Source: CAVZCK01 sp963798805
Lineage (GTDB): Bacteria > Pseudomonadota > Alphaproteobacteria > Rhizobiales > Rhodomicrobiaceae
Assembly (NCBI GenBank): GCA_963798805.1
Contig: CAWCVC010000011.1
Coordinates: forward strand, 620,001 to 684,000
Length of the DNA stretch: 64,000 nt
Direction of reading: 5' to 3'
In this document: in pieces, positions 48,559-57,698 of the stretch
Layout: every line of letters starts with the position of its first letter
Position numbering within the stretch: the first letter of the stretch is position 1
Notes under the pieces: model-generated
What the model was told of the DNA's origin: nothing
Databases searched by the model: none
What the model saw: only the letters and a program-made list of their open reading frames with translations
Translations under genes and position numbers: made by a program

Positions 48559-49844
48559 AGGTTGCGCTCGTCAATCCGCCCTGGAGCTTCGACGGCAGCA
48601 TTTATTTCGGCTGCCGCGAGCCGCATCTGCCGCTCGAACTCGGTGCCGCCTCGGTGCTGCTCGGCGACGCCGGGCATGAGGCGTGCATGTTCGACGGCGC
48701 GCTCGACGGGCTCGCCATGGACGAAATCGCCGATACGGTCGCCGCTTACGCGCCGGATATGACCGTCGTCGCCACCGCGCCGACCTATTTGTTCTGGCGC
48801 TGCGCCCAGCCTGAGCTGCGCGTACCGCGCGCCTTCTTGGTGGCGCTCGGTGACCGGGGTGGGATGACAGTCGCGGTTGGCCCACACGGTTCGGCGACGC
48901 CCGGCGCGGCGCTGTGCAAGCTCGGCTGCGATCTGCTCATCCGCGGCGAATGCGAGGAAGCGATCGTAGAGCTTGCCGAGGGGAGCGCCCCGGAACGCAT
49001 CTCCGGTGTGGCATTCAACGGCAATCACGGCGCGGTCGTCACCGGCCAGCCGCGCGCGACGGCCTTCACCACCCTGCCGGCTCTCCAATGGCCGGATGCC
49101 TGGGTCCACCGCCATCGCCATCATCACCACCGTTTCGATGCGCTACCCGATGCACCGGGCGCGGAAGTCGAAGCTTCGCGCGGCTGCCCCTATCATTGCA
49201 GCTTCTGCGCCAAGATCGACTTCCGCGACAAATACCGGCGCCGCGATCTCGGCATTCTCGCCGAGGAGGTCGACCGGCTGATCGCCCAGGGGGCGCGCTA
49301 TCTCTATTTCATCGACGAGATCTTTCTTCCGTGGCGGGAGCTTTTGGAACTTCTCCGCCAGCGCGATGTGCAGTTCGGCGTCCAGACCCGCATCGACCTG
49401 TGGAAGCCGGAGATGATCGAGCTGCTCGGTGCGGCAGGCTGCGTCTCCATCGAAGCCGGCGTAGAGAGCCTCACCGAGGCCGGGCGCGACGCACTGGACA
49501 AGAGATGCCGTATGTCGACGGAGGATCTCACCGAACGGCTGCTCTTGGCTCGGCGCCACGTGCCTTTCGTGCAGGCTAATCTCATCGAGGTTGCGGGCGA
49601 CGACGAGGGCGAGATCGAGGTGTGGCGCGAGCGGATGCGCGATGCCGGGATCTGGGCTAACGATCCGGTGCCGCTCTACCCCTATCCGAGCTCGCCAGAC
49701 TACCGGAAGCTCTGGGGCGAGCCGGACGACTATGCCTGGGAGCGTGCGCACCGGCATTATCTGCGCCAGTTCGACCGGTTCAGCGACATCCAGGAGGTCA
49801 CGCCCCGCCGCCTCGAGGAACTAGAAGCGGAGGCGGCTGCATGA
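48555..49844 (+). CDS. B12-binding / radical SAM enzyme of the glycan operon
   Basis: The ATG at 48555 overlaps the previous stop, giving 429 residues. The N-terminal half (about 1-150) has the fold of cobalamin-binding domains (KVALVNPPW, LELGAASVLLGDAGHEACMF) but lacks the DxHxxG base-off motif, which many such radical SAM enzymes do. The radical SAM core begins at SRGCPYHCSFCAK, whose CxxxCxxC cysteines hold the [4Fe-4S] cluster, followed by YFIDEIF and VSIEAGVESL. These enzymes methylate or rearrange unreactive carbons. From memory, a TIGRFAM family of this type is named for a 'rhizo-twelve system'; this is not verified. Confidence 0.88.
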   Translation: MKVALVNPPWSFDGSIYFGCREPHLPLELGAASVLLGDAGHEACMFDGALDGLAMDEIADTVAAYAPDMTVVATAPTYLFWRCAQPELRVPRAFLVALGDRGGMTVAVGPHGSATPGAALCKLGCDLLIRGECEEAIVELAEGSAPERISGVAFNGNHGAVVTGQPRATAFTTLPALQWPDAWVHRHRHHHHRFDALPDAPGAEVEASRGCPYHCSFCAKIDFRDKYRRRDLGILAEEVDRLIAQGARYLYFIDEIFLPWRELLELLRQRDVQFGVQTRIDLWKPEMIELLGAAGCVSIEAGVESLTEAGRDALDKRCRMSTEDLTERLLLARRHVPFVQANLIEVAGDDEGEIEVWRERMRDAGIWANDPVPLYPYPSSPDYRKLWGEPDDYAWERAHRHYLRQFDRFSDIQEVTPRRLEELEAEAAA

Positions 49845-50938
49845 CGATGCGCGTCTTCATGACCACGGATGCGGTCGGGGGCGTCTGGCGCTATGCGACC
49901 ACGCTGGCGGCGCGCCTTGCCGCGGATGGGCTAACCATCCGGCTCGGTGTTGTCGGCGATCCGCCATCGCTCGGGCAGGCGAAGGACGTTTCCGCCATCC
50001 GCGGCGTCGACCTCGTTCCGCTGTCGGCTCCGCTCGATTGGCTTGCCGGGGACGCGGAGGCACTGGCGCGCGGGCGCAGGGCAATCGGCAAAGCAGCCGA
50101 GGAGTGGCACGCGGACGTCATCCAGCTCAATCAGCCGGCCTATGGTGGAGCTGGATATTCCGTACCCGTTCTTGTGGCATCCCATTCCTGTGTCGAGACC
50201 TGGTGGCGCAGCACGCATGGTTCGCCGACGCCGGAGAGCTGGGTCTGGCACCGTAATGCTGTCGGGGAAGGTCTCAAAACGGCAAAGGCGGTTGTCGTTC
50301 CCAGCGCAGCCTTCGCCGCTCTGGTCGAATATGTCTATGAGCTGAAAAAGCCGCCGATCGTAGTCCACAACGGCATCCCGCCGCGCGCCTACCTCGCCCC
50401 TAAGCACCGGCAGATCCTGGCGGCGGGACGCGCCTGGGACAAATCGAAAAATCTCGTGCTTCTGAACGAAGCTGCTCCGCAAATCGCCTGGCCGGTCAGG
50501 CTCGCCGGCGCTCTTACCGAGCCGGACGGCGCCGGCGCTATGCATCTGCCCAATCTCACCTATCTCGGCCAGCTCGGCGCGGCAGCCATGGCCGGCGAAC
50601 TGGCGGCGGCGCCGATCTTCGTCTCGCCATCGCTTTACGAGCCTTTCGGTCTCGCCGTCCTCGAAGCGGCGCAGGCAGGCGCCGCCCTGCTGTTGTCCGA
50701 CATCCCGACCTTCCGTGAACTCTGGGACGACGCCGCGCTGTTCTTCGATCCGCGCAACCGCAACGCGCTCGCCGCCCAGGCGAACCGATTGATCCGCGAC
50801 CCGGCGCTTGTTGTCCGCCAGGGACAGGCCGCCCGCAAACGCGCACGCCGGTTCACGATCGAACGCACCGCCGCCGAAATGCAAGCCCTTTACCGCAGTC
50901 TGACGAAATCGCGTACAGGCGCGGAGGCGCTGGTCTGA
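49841..50938 (+). CDS. glycosyltransferase family 4-like
   Basis: A 365-residue GT-B enzyme whose ATG overlaps the previous stop by 4 bases. The N-terminal domain begins FMTTDAVGGVWRYATTLA, the form seen in retaining GT4 enzymes, and the C-terminal nucleotide-sugar site shows SPSLYEPFGLAVLEAAQAG with the EX7E pattern. It transfers a sugar from a nucleotide donor to a glycan acceptor in the cytoplasm. The donor cannot be told. Confidence 0.9.
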   Translation: MTMRVFMTTDAVGGVWRYATTLAARLAADGLTIRLGVVGDPPSLGQAKDVSAIRGVDLVPLSAPLDWLAGDAEALARGRRAIGKAAEEWHADVIQLNQPAYGGAGYSVPVLVASHSCVETWWRSTHGSPTPESWVWHRNAVGEGLKTAKAVVVPSAAFAALVEYVYELKKPPIVVHNGIPPRAYLAPKHRQILAAGRAWDKSKNLVLLNEAAPQIAWPVRLAGALTEPDGAGAMHLPNLTYLGQLGAAAMAGELAAAPIFVSPSLYEPFGLAVLEAAQAGAALLLSDIPTFRELWDDAALFFDPRNRNALAAQANRLIRDPALVVRQGQAARKRARRFTIERTAAEMQALYRSLTKSRTGAEALV

Positions 50939-52050
50939 TGAAAATCATCTATTTCACCCATTCGCTGGTCTCCGACTGGAACCACGGCAATGCCCACTTC
51001 CTGCGCGGCATTCTGGGCGAGTTAATCGCGCGGGGACATGACGCCATCGCCTGGGAGCCCGCCGACGGCTGGAGCCGGCGGCATCTCCTCGCCTATGCCC
51101 CGAATGCGGAGAATGAGTTCCGCAGGAGGTTTCCTCAGCTTTCCTCGCAGACCTATGGTTCGGAGGCGGATATCGAGCAAGCGCTGGACGGCGCGGACCT
51201 CGTCATCGTCCATGAATGGACCGCGCCTGAGATCGTCGAGGCGATCGGCAGAAGGCGGGCGAGAGGCGCGTCCTTCACGCTGCTTTTCCACGACACCCAT
51301 CACCGGGCCGTCTCCGCCCCGGAGCTTATGGCCGCCTATGATCTCTCCGCTTTCGACGGCGTGCTGGCATTCGGCGAAGCGCTCCGCGAGATCTATCTCC
51401 GCAATGGCTGGGGTCGCCGCGTCTGGACTTGGCACGAGGCCGCCGACACGACGCGGTTCCATCCGTATCCGGATCTGGAGCCCGACCGGGATATCGCCTG
51501 GATCGGCAATTGGGGTGACGGCGAGCGGACCCAGGAACTCGAGACGTTTCTGCTCGAACCGGCGGAAGCAACCGACGCCACGCTCGACATCTATGGCGTC
51601 CGCTATCCATCGGAAGCGCTCACGCGGCTTCATCGGGCCGGCGCACGCTATCACGGCTGGCTGCCGAATGCACGCGCGCCGGAGATATTCGCGCGTCACC
51701 GCATGACCATTCATGTTCCGCGCCGCTTTTATGCCAAAACGCTGCCCGGCGTTCCCACCATCCGCGTCTTCGAGGCGCTCGCCTGCGGCATTCCTCTCAT
51801 CAGCGCGCCCTGGGAGGACCGGGAAGGCCTGTTTCGGCCGGGGGAGGACTTTCTCTTCGCGCGCGACGGTGAGGCCGCCGCGCGCTGCATCCGCTTCGTC
51901 CGGGACGATCCCGAATATGCCAGCGCTCTCGCGACCAGCGGCCTTGAGACGATCCGCTCGCGTCATACCTGCCCCCATCGGGTCGATGAGCTGATGGCCA
52001 TTCTCGCCTCACTCGGCACCGCCCGAGACCAATGGAGACTGACTGCATGA
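50938..52050 (+). CDS. glycosyltransferase, CgeB-like (1 of 3)
   Basis: A 370-residue GT-B protein starting within the previous stop (TGATG). The N-terminus IIYFTHSLVSDWNHGNAHFL and the C-terminal RVFEALACGIPLISAPWED match the CgeB-like glycosyltransferase group. Two further genes of the same type follow, so these three may have arisen by duplication and add successive sugars. Donor and acceptor are unknown. Confidence 0.85.
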   Translation: MKIIYFTHSLVSDWNHGNAHFLRGILGELIARGHDAIAWEPADGWSRRHLLAYAPNAENEFRRRFPQLSSQTYGSEADIEQALDGADLVIVHEWTAPEIVEAIGRRRARGASFTLLFHDTHHRAVSAPELMAAYDLSAFDGVLAFGEALREIYLRNGWGRRVWTWHEAADTTRFHPYPDLEPDRDIAWIGNWGDGERTQELETFLLEPAEATDATLDIYGVRYPSEALTRLHRAGARYHGWLPNARAPEIFARHRMTIHVPRRFYAKTLPGVPTIRVFEALACGIPLISAPWEDREGLFRPGEDFLFARDGEAAARCIRFVRDDPEYASALATSGLETIRSRHTCPHRVDELMAILASLGTARDQWRLTA

Positions 52051-53132
52051 AGATCGCGTTCTATGGCTCCAGCCTGCTTTCGTCCTATTGGAACGGCGCG
52101 GCAACCTATTATCGCGGTCTGATCAGGGCGCTCGCCGCGCGCGGGCACAGCATCAGCTTTTTCGAGCCGCGCGCTTTCGAGCGTCAGGAGCACGCCGATA
52201 TTGAGGAGCCGGAATGGTGCAAGGTCGTCGTTTACGAGCCGGATGCCGAAGGCCTCGCGCGGGTGCTCGACGAAGCGCGCCGGTTCGACGTCGTGGTGAA
52301 GACGAGCGGCGTCGGCGTGCTGGATATGGAGCTGCTCGAGGGCCTGCATCGAAGCACGGCCCCGGACGCGCTTTACATCTTCTGGGATGTGGACGCGCCG
52401 GCGACCCAGGCCGAGATCGCGGACAGTCCCGACCATCCGCTCCGGCGGCAGCTGCCCGCGCTCGATTTCGTCATGACCTATGGCGGTGGGCCTCCGGTGA
52501 CGGAACGCTACCGCGCGCTTGGAGCGAGGCGCTGCCACGCCATCTACAATGCTCTCGATCCCGAAACACACCATCCAGCGCCGCCCGATCCGCGCTTCGA
52601 GGCCGACCTAGGCTTCCTCGGCAATCGGCTCCCCGACCGCGAGGCACGGGTCGACGCGTTCTTCTTCGAGGCGGCGCGGCGCGCGCCGGAATGCCGCTTC
52701 CTGATCGGCGGAGCGGGCTGGGACGACAAGCAGACCACGCCGAATGTGCGCAAGCTGGGGCACGTCTCAACTCGCGATCATAACGCCTTCAACGTCACCC
52801 CCCGGGCCGTGCTCAACATTGCACGCGACAGCATGGCCGAGGTCGGCTATTCGCCGGCCACGCGGGTTTTCGAGGCGGCGGGCGCAGGGGCCTGTCTCAT
52901 CACTGACGCCTGGAGGGGCATCGAGCTGTTTTTGAAGCCGGATGAGGAAATCCTCCTCGCTCGTGACGGCGGCGAAGTTGCCGAGATCATCTGCTCGCTG
53001 AGCGCTAAGCGCGCCGCCGAAATCGGACAGGCCGCGCTTCGCCGCGTTCTCGCCGATCACACCTATGACATCAGAGCCGCCGAGGTCGAGCGCCTCATCC
53101 AGCCAGCTTTAACCACACGAAAGGTCGCATAA
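52047..53132 (+). CDS. glycosyltransferase, CgeB-like (2 of 3)
   Basis: The ATG at 52047 overlaps the previous stop; an in-frame ATG at 52032 lies in the upstream gene. The 361-residue protein begins KIAFYGSSLLSSYWNGAATY and has TRVFEAAGAGACLITDAW at the C-terminal donor site. ADLGFLGNRLPDREARV is the start of the second Rossmann domain. It is most similar in outline to the following gene product. Confidence 0.87.
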   Translation: MKIAFYGSSLLSSYWNGAATYYRGLIRALAARGHSISFFEPRAFERQEHADIEEPEWCKVVVYEPDAEGLARVLDEARRFDVVVKTSGVGVLDMELLEGLHRSTAPDALYIFWDVDAPATQAEIADSPDHPLRRQLPALDFVMTYGGGPPVTERYRALGARRCHAIYNALDPETHHPAPPDPRFEADLGFLGNRLPDREARVDAFFFEAARRAPECRFLIGGAGWDDKQTTPNVRKLGHVSTRDHNAFNVTPRAVLNIARDSMAEVGYSPATRVFEAAGAGACLITDAWRGIELFLKPDEEILLARDGGEVAEIICSLSAKRAAEIGQAALRRVLADHTYDIRAAEVERLIQPALTTRKVA

Positions 53133-54265
53133 TGGCCGAGCTGAGCCTCGTCGTCATCGGACTAACGCTCTCCTCGTCCTGGGGCAACGGTCACGCCACG
53201 ACCTATCGCGCGCTGCTGCGCGGCCTGGCGCGGCGCGGCGCCAAAATTACCTTCCTTGAGCGGGACGTGCCCTGGTATCGCGACCACCGCGACCTGCCGG
53301 AGCCGGACTTTGCCCGGCTGGAGCTGTATAGCGACCTCGGCGATCTCAATGCGCGCTTCGGCAAGCTGGTTCGGCAGGCGGATGCCGTGCTGATCGGCTC
53401 CTATGTCCCGGACGGCGTGGCGGTGATCGACTGGGCGCTGGGCACCGCCAAGGGGCCGGTCGTCTTCTACGATATCGACACACCGATCACGCTGGCGCAG
53501 CTCGACGGTGGCAAGCAAGACTACCTCGCCAAGCGGCAAATACCGCATTTCGATCTCTATCTGTCCTTCACCGGTGGCCCGATCCTCAATCGCCTTCAGA
53601 AGCGCTATCGTGCACGCAAAGCGCGGGCGCTTTACTGCACGGTCGACACCGCCAATTACCGGCCGCGTCGCAACTGCAATCCGATCCGGCATCTCGGCTA
53701 TCTCGGCACCTATAGCGACGACCGCCAGCCAGCGCTGGAGCGGCTCCTCATCGAGCCTGCACGGCTGAGGCCCGATCTCGGCTTCGTGGTCGCAGGCCCG
53801 CAATATCCCGAGACCATCGCTTGGCCGCCAAATGTGGAACGGATCGATCATCTGCCGCCCGGCAAGCACCCCCGCTTCTACGACAGCCAGAGATTCACCC
53901 TGAACGTCACCCGCGCTCGGATGATCGCGGCCGGCTGGTCACCGAGCGTGCGCCTCTTCGAGGCCGCCGCATGCGGCACGCCGATCATCTCCGACCGCTG
54001 GGATGGCCTTGCCGAGCTGTTCCCATTGGGCGAAGCCATTCTCATCGCCGACACCTGCGAAGATGTACTCGGCTATCTGGAGCTTCCCGAGGCGAAGCGG
54101 CGCGCCGTCGGTGAAGCAGCACGCGAAATCGTGCTGACCAGCCATCGCGCCGAGGTACGCGCCGCACAGCTCGAAACATTGCTGGATCAGGCGCGAGGCG
54201 CAAAAACCGCACCACCGCGCCAGCGCGCAAGACTGAGGGGCTACGCCACGATCGCCGGGAACTGA
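53132..54265 (+). CDS. glycosyltransferase, CgeB-like (3 of 3)
   Basis: A 377-residue protein starting in the previous stop (TAATG). It begins LVVIGLTLSSSWGNGHATTY, has HLGYLGTYSDDRQPALERLL at the start of domain 2 and VRLFEAAACGTPIISDRWDG at the donor site, so it is clearly related to the preceding gene. The C-terminus is Arg-rich. It ends the overlapped part of the operon; the next gene starts after 98 bases. Confidence 0.88.
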   Translation: MAELSLVVIGLTLSSSWGNGHATTYRALLRGLARRGAKITFLERDVPWYRDHRDLPEPDFARLELYSDLGDLNARFGKLVRQADAVLIGSYVPDGVAVIDWALGTAKGPVVFYDIDTPITLAQLDGGKQDYLAKRQIPHFDLYLSFTGGPILNRLQKRYRARKARALYCTVDTANYRPRRNCNPIRHLGYLGTYSDDRQPALERLLIEPARLRPDLGFVVAGPQYPETIAWPPNVERIDHLPPGKHPRFYDSQRFTLNVTRARMIAAGWSPSVRLFEAAACGTPIISDRWDGLAELFPLGEAILIADTCEDVLGYLELPEAKRRAVGEAAREIVLTSHRAEVRAAQLETLLDQARGAKTAPPRQRARLRGYATIAGN

Positions 54266-54363
54266 AACAGCATTTTTCGACTTTCTTAAAAGCCATGTCG
54301 AAATTCGTTACTGAATGTAATACCACCCAGAATTGACACCGCCGTTGATATGGAGTCAGCAGA

Positions 54364-55389
54364 ATGAAGAGTAGAAAGACGGTTCTTGTGACAGGGGGTG
54401 CCGGATTTATCGGATCGCATCTTTGCGACTGGCTCGTCGATCAGGGCCATCATGTAGTTTGTCTTGATAGTATGTTGACCGGGAGACTAGAAAACCTAAG
54501 ACGATTGCTTCCCGAACGCCGTTTCGATCTGATCGAGCGGGACGTGATCGATGCGCCTCCCGTCAGGCTTAAGCCTGATCGCATTTATCATCTCGCCTGC
54601 GCCGCATCCCCGCCGCAATACCAGGCTGATCCCGTGCATACCATGTTGACCTGCGTCGTCGGTGGGCGGAATTATCTCGAGCTCGCGAGGTCTTCGGGCG
54701 CGCGCTTCGTGCTGACCTCGACGAGCGAGGTCTATGGCGACCCTGAAGTCCATCCGCAGGCAGAGCATTATCGCGGCGCTGTCAATATCATCGGGCCGCG
54801 TGCTTGCTACGATGAGGGCAAACGTGCCGCCGAGTCACTCGCCAGCGACTACCATCGCGTTTGGAGCGTCGATGTACGGATCGCGCGCATTTTCAACACC
54901 TATGGACCGCGGATGCGCCGCGATGACGGCCGGGTGATTTCCAACTTCGTCACCCAGGCGCTTGCAGGCGAGCCGCTCACGATCTATGGCGACGGCAGTC
55001 AGACACGATCATTCTGCTATGTCGACGATATGATCCGTGCGCTGATCCTCCTTGGGGATTCGGAACGTGCCGGTCCGCAGCCGATCAATCTCGGCAATCC
55101 GTCGGAGTTCACGGTACGCGAGCTTGCCGAACTGGTGCTCGAATTGTGCGGGTCGAGAAAGGCGCTGCGCTCCTTGCCGTTGCCCCCGGACGATCCGAGG
55201 CGGCGGCGTCCCGAAATCTCGCGCGCTCAGAAGCTGCTCGGATGGACGCCCCGGACGCCATTGCGGGAAGGGCTGAAGAGCACGATCGTCGCTCTTTCAG
55301 AAGAGCTGGACGCAGCCGAGGCGATTTTGCCCGGTCCAACAAGCGCGCGGCGCCGGCTGCCCGCGCGCGGCGAGGCCCGAATCGGCTGA
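54364..55389 (+). CDS. UDP-glucuronate decarboxylase-like (UDP-xylose synthase) SDR
   Basis: A 341-residue extended SDR with the UXS pattern: VLVTGGAGFIGSHLCDWLV, ACAASPPQYQADPV, TSTSEVYGDPEVHPQ, the active-site GPRACYDEGKRAAE (Tyr and Lys) and FNTYGPRM with DGSQTRSFCYVDDM. UXS makes UDP-xylose from UDP-glucuronate with release of CO2. Because the operon encodes a beta-xylosidase-like fusion and several glycosyltransferases, a xylose-containing glycan is a reasonable guess. A 98-base gap before it may hold a separate promoter. Confidence 0.9.
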   Translation: MKSRKTVLVTGGAGFIGSHLCDWLVDQGHHVVCLDSMLTGRLENLRRLLPERRFDLIERDVIDAPPVRLKPDRIYHLACAASPPQYQADPVHTMLTCVVGGRNYLELARSSGARFVLTSTSEVYGDPEVHPQAEHYRGAVNIIGPRACYDEGKRAAESLASDYHRVWSVDVRIARIFNTYGPRMRRDDGRVISNFVTQALAGEPLTIYGDGSQTRSFCYVDDMIRALILLGDSERAGPQPINLGNPSEFTVRELAELVLELCGSRKALRSLPLPPDDPRRRRPEISRAQKLLGWTPRTPLREGLKSTIVALSEELDAAEAILPGPTSARRRLPARGEARIG

Positions 55390-55401
55390 TGCGCCTTCGC
55401 T

Positions 55402-55425
55402 TGCGGCCGGCTCAAGCCGGCCGCA
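55402..55425. terminator. bidirectional hairpin overlapping the paoC stop
   Basis: A perfect 10-bp stem (TGCGGCCGGC with GCCGGCCGCA) and a TCAA loop lie between the convergent UXS and oxidoreductase genes. The TCA of the loop (55412-55414) is the TGA stop codon of the leftward gene. Both strands can form the hairpin. Confidence 0.6.
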
Positions 55426-57697
55426 GAAGATCCTCCAGCCGGATCGGTAGATTGCGAAGGCGGATGCTGGTCGCATGATAGACGGCGTTGGAGATCGCCG
55501 CGTTCGTGCCGACGTCGCCGAGTTCGCCGATCCCCTTGACGCCGGCAGGATTGACGTCATGGTCGACCTCGGGAACGAGGATCACCTTGACCTGCTGCAC
55601 GTCGGCGTTGACCGGCAACAGATATTCCGCGAGATCCTTATTGAGATATCGGGCGTTGCGCTCGTCGACCTCCGTCGCCTCCAGCAGTGCCGAGCTCATG
55701 CCCCAGATCATGCCGCCCATGAGCTGACTGCGCGCGGTTCTCGTGTTCATGATCCTGCCGGCCGCAAAAGCGCCGACAAGGCGCGGAACGCGAATTTCCC
55801 GCGTCCGCTCGTGAACGCGGACCTCGACGAATTCGGCGCCCATCGCATACATGACCTTGTCCTGCTGCGATGTTCTCCGAAACGTGGTGTGCCCGTCATA
55901 GAGCTTCCGGATCGCATCCTGCGAAACATGGCTCGGAATGAACTCCGCATATTCCTCGATCGCGCCGGCGCCGAGCGCATCGAAAGCATCCTGAAGCTTC
56001 TGCGAGGCGCCGTCCGGGGCGACTATGCTGCCGTTCTTCATCGACAAGCTCGCTGTGTCTCGTCCATTGAGCGGCCCATTTTCGGCTTTGACGACAGCGG
56101 CAAACAGCTTCTGCCGGATCTGATCACAGGCTTTCATCACCGTCGAACAGACGCTTGCCGTGGAATTCGAGCCACCGGATACCGGCGCGGGCGGCAGCTC
56201 CGTGTCGCCGGTCTCGACCTGGACTTTGTCGAAATCGACGCCGAGCCGCTCGGCCGCCATCTGGCCGACCACGGTACGAATGCCGGTACCGATCTCATGC
56301 GAAGCCGACTGCACGCGCACCCGACCGTCGGAGTAAAATTTGACGCGAGCGGTCGCGGCGGCGACATTGGTCGGATAGAAGGCGGAGGCGCAGCCCATGC
56401 CGATCAGCCAGTCGCCATCCCGCATCGAGCCCGGCTTCGGATTACGGGCCGACCAGTTGAACGCCTTTGCCGCCTCGTCATAGCACTGCATGAGCGATCG
56501 GCTGCTGAACGGCTTGCCGCTGACGGGATCGGTCATGGAATCGTTCACGCGCCGCAGCTCGACCGGGTCCATACCGAGCTTCTCCGCGAGCTCGTCGAGC
56601 GCGGTCTCGAGCGCGAAGACGTAAGGCAATTCCGGCGGCGAGCGCATGTAGGATGGCGTCTGACGATCGGCTTTGACCAGGCTGACCGTGGTCGAGACCG
56701 TTCCGTAGCCATACATTCGCGCGGTCGCATCGACGCCCGCAACCGCATAATCGTCGATCCGCGAGGTCAGCTCCCAGCCCTCATGGCTGAAGGCGGTAAT
56801 CTTGCCGTCCTGCGTCGCGCCCATACGGATCCGCTGCCGGGTCGGCGCTCGGTAAGGCTGGACGGTGAAGCCCTGCCCGCGTGTTACGACGCACCGCACC
56901 GGGCGGTTCAACCGGCGCGCGGCAACGGCGACGATGGCCGTGCGCGGCGTCATCGGTCCCTTAGAGCCGAAGCCGCCGCCGACAAAGTGGCTGACGACGC
57001 GGATGTCCGCCGGGTCCATGTGAAGCTGCCTGGCGAGACCGCCTCTGAAGCCATAGACATTCTGCGAGGGCTCGTAGACCGTCAGTTGATTGCCGATCCA
57101 CTCGGCGGTCGTCGAGAACAGCTCGATCGGATTGTGCGTCTGCGTCGGCGTCCGGTATTCCGCCTCGAACTTGACCTGCGCCGACTGAAAGACGCTGTCG
57201 AAGTCGCCCGCGGTCGGATAGTCCTGGAGCCAGGGCGCCTTGCCTTTCGCCGGAATGGTCTCGGTGCCGGCCGAATCGAGCGAAGCGCTGGCGCTTTGGG
57301 TTTGGTACTCGAGCCGCACCTGATAGGCGCCTTCCTGCGCCGCCTCCAAGCTGTCGGCAACTACGAGCGCGACGATCTGTCCGTCATGCCAGATGGTGCG
57401 GTCATGCAGGGGGCCCAGCGAGGTATAGCTCGCCGCGCCAAATTGTGGTTTCTCCACGCCCTCCATATCGCCGTAGCTGACAATGTCGACGACCCCGGGG
57501 ACGGCATGCGCGGCATCGAGGTCGATATTTATAATCCGGCCGCGCGAGACATCGCTGGTGACCAGCACCCCATAGGCGACATTGTTCAGAGGCATGTCGG
57601 CGGCATAAGGCGCTTTGCCGGTCACTTTGAGGCGTGCGTCGATGCGCGGCAGGGGGCGGCCTTGGTTTTTCTTCGGTTCCGGAGCTGCTTCGGTCAT
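55412..57697 (-). CDS. paoC: aldehyde oxidoreductase molybdenum subunit (PaoC-like)
   Basis: A 761-residue xanthine-dehydrogenase-family large subunit, of normal length for PaoC/YagR. Key segments: SHFVGGGFGSKGPM (Mo cofactor), ESTLE-like region ESNGSTAS equivalent seen as VSGGSNSTASVCSTV, and the C-terminal GVKGIGELGDVGTNAA with the catalytic Glu. It binds molybdenum as the cytosine dinucleotide form in known members and oxidises aromatic or aliphatic aldehydes. Its partners are encoded immediately upstream (2 bases apart). The assembly chaperone PaoD was not found in the window. Confidence 0.9.
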   Translation of the reverse strand: MTEAAPEPKKNQGRPLPRIDARLKVTGKAPYAADMPLNNVAYGVLVTSDVSRGRIINIDLDAAHAVPGVVDIVSYGDMEGVEKPQFGAASYTSLGPLHDRTIWHDGQIVALVVADSLEAAQEGAYQVRLEYQTQSASASLDSAGTETIPAKGKAPWLQDYPTAGDFDSVFQSAQVKFEAEYRTPTQTHNPIELFSTTAEWIGNQLTVYEPSQNVYGFRGGLARQLHMDPADIRVVSHFVGGGFGSKGPMTPRTAIVAVAARRLNRPVRCVVTRGQGFTVQPYRAPTRQRIRMGATQDGKITAFSHEGWELTSRIDDYAVAGVDATARMYGYGTVSTTVSLVKADRQTPSYMRSPPELPYVFALETALDELAEKLGMDPVELRRVNDSMTDPVSGKPFSSRSLMQCYDEAAKAFNWSARNPKPGSMRDGDWLIGMGCASAFYPTNVAAATARVKFYSDGRVRVQSASHEIGTGIRTVVGQMAAERLGVDFDKVQVETGDTELPPAPVSGGSNSTASVCSTVMKACDQIRQKLFAAVVKAENGPLNGRDTASLSMKNGSIVAPDGASQKLQDAFDALGAGAIEEYAEFIPSHVSQDAIRKLYDGHTTFRRTSQQDKVMYAMGAEFVEVRVHERTREIRVPRLVGAFAAGRIMNTRTARSQLMGGMIWGMSSALLEATEVDERNARYLNKDLAEYLLPVNADVQQVKVILVPEVDHDVNPAGVKGIGELGDVGTNAAISNAVYHATSIRLRNLPIRLEDLLRPA

Positions 57698-57698
57698 C

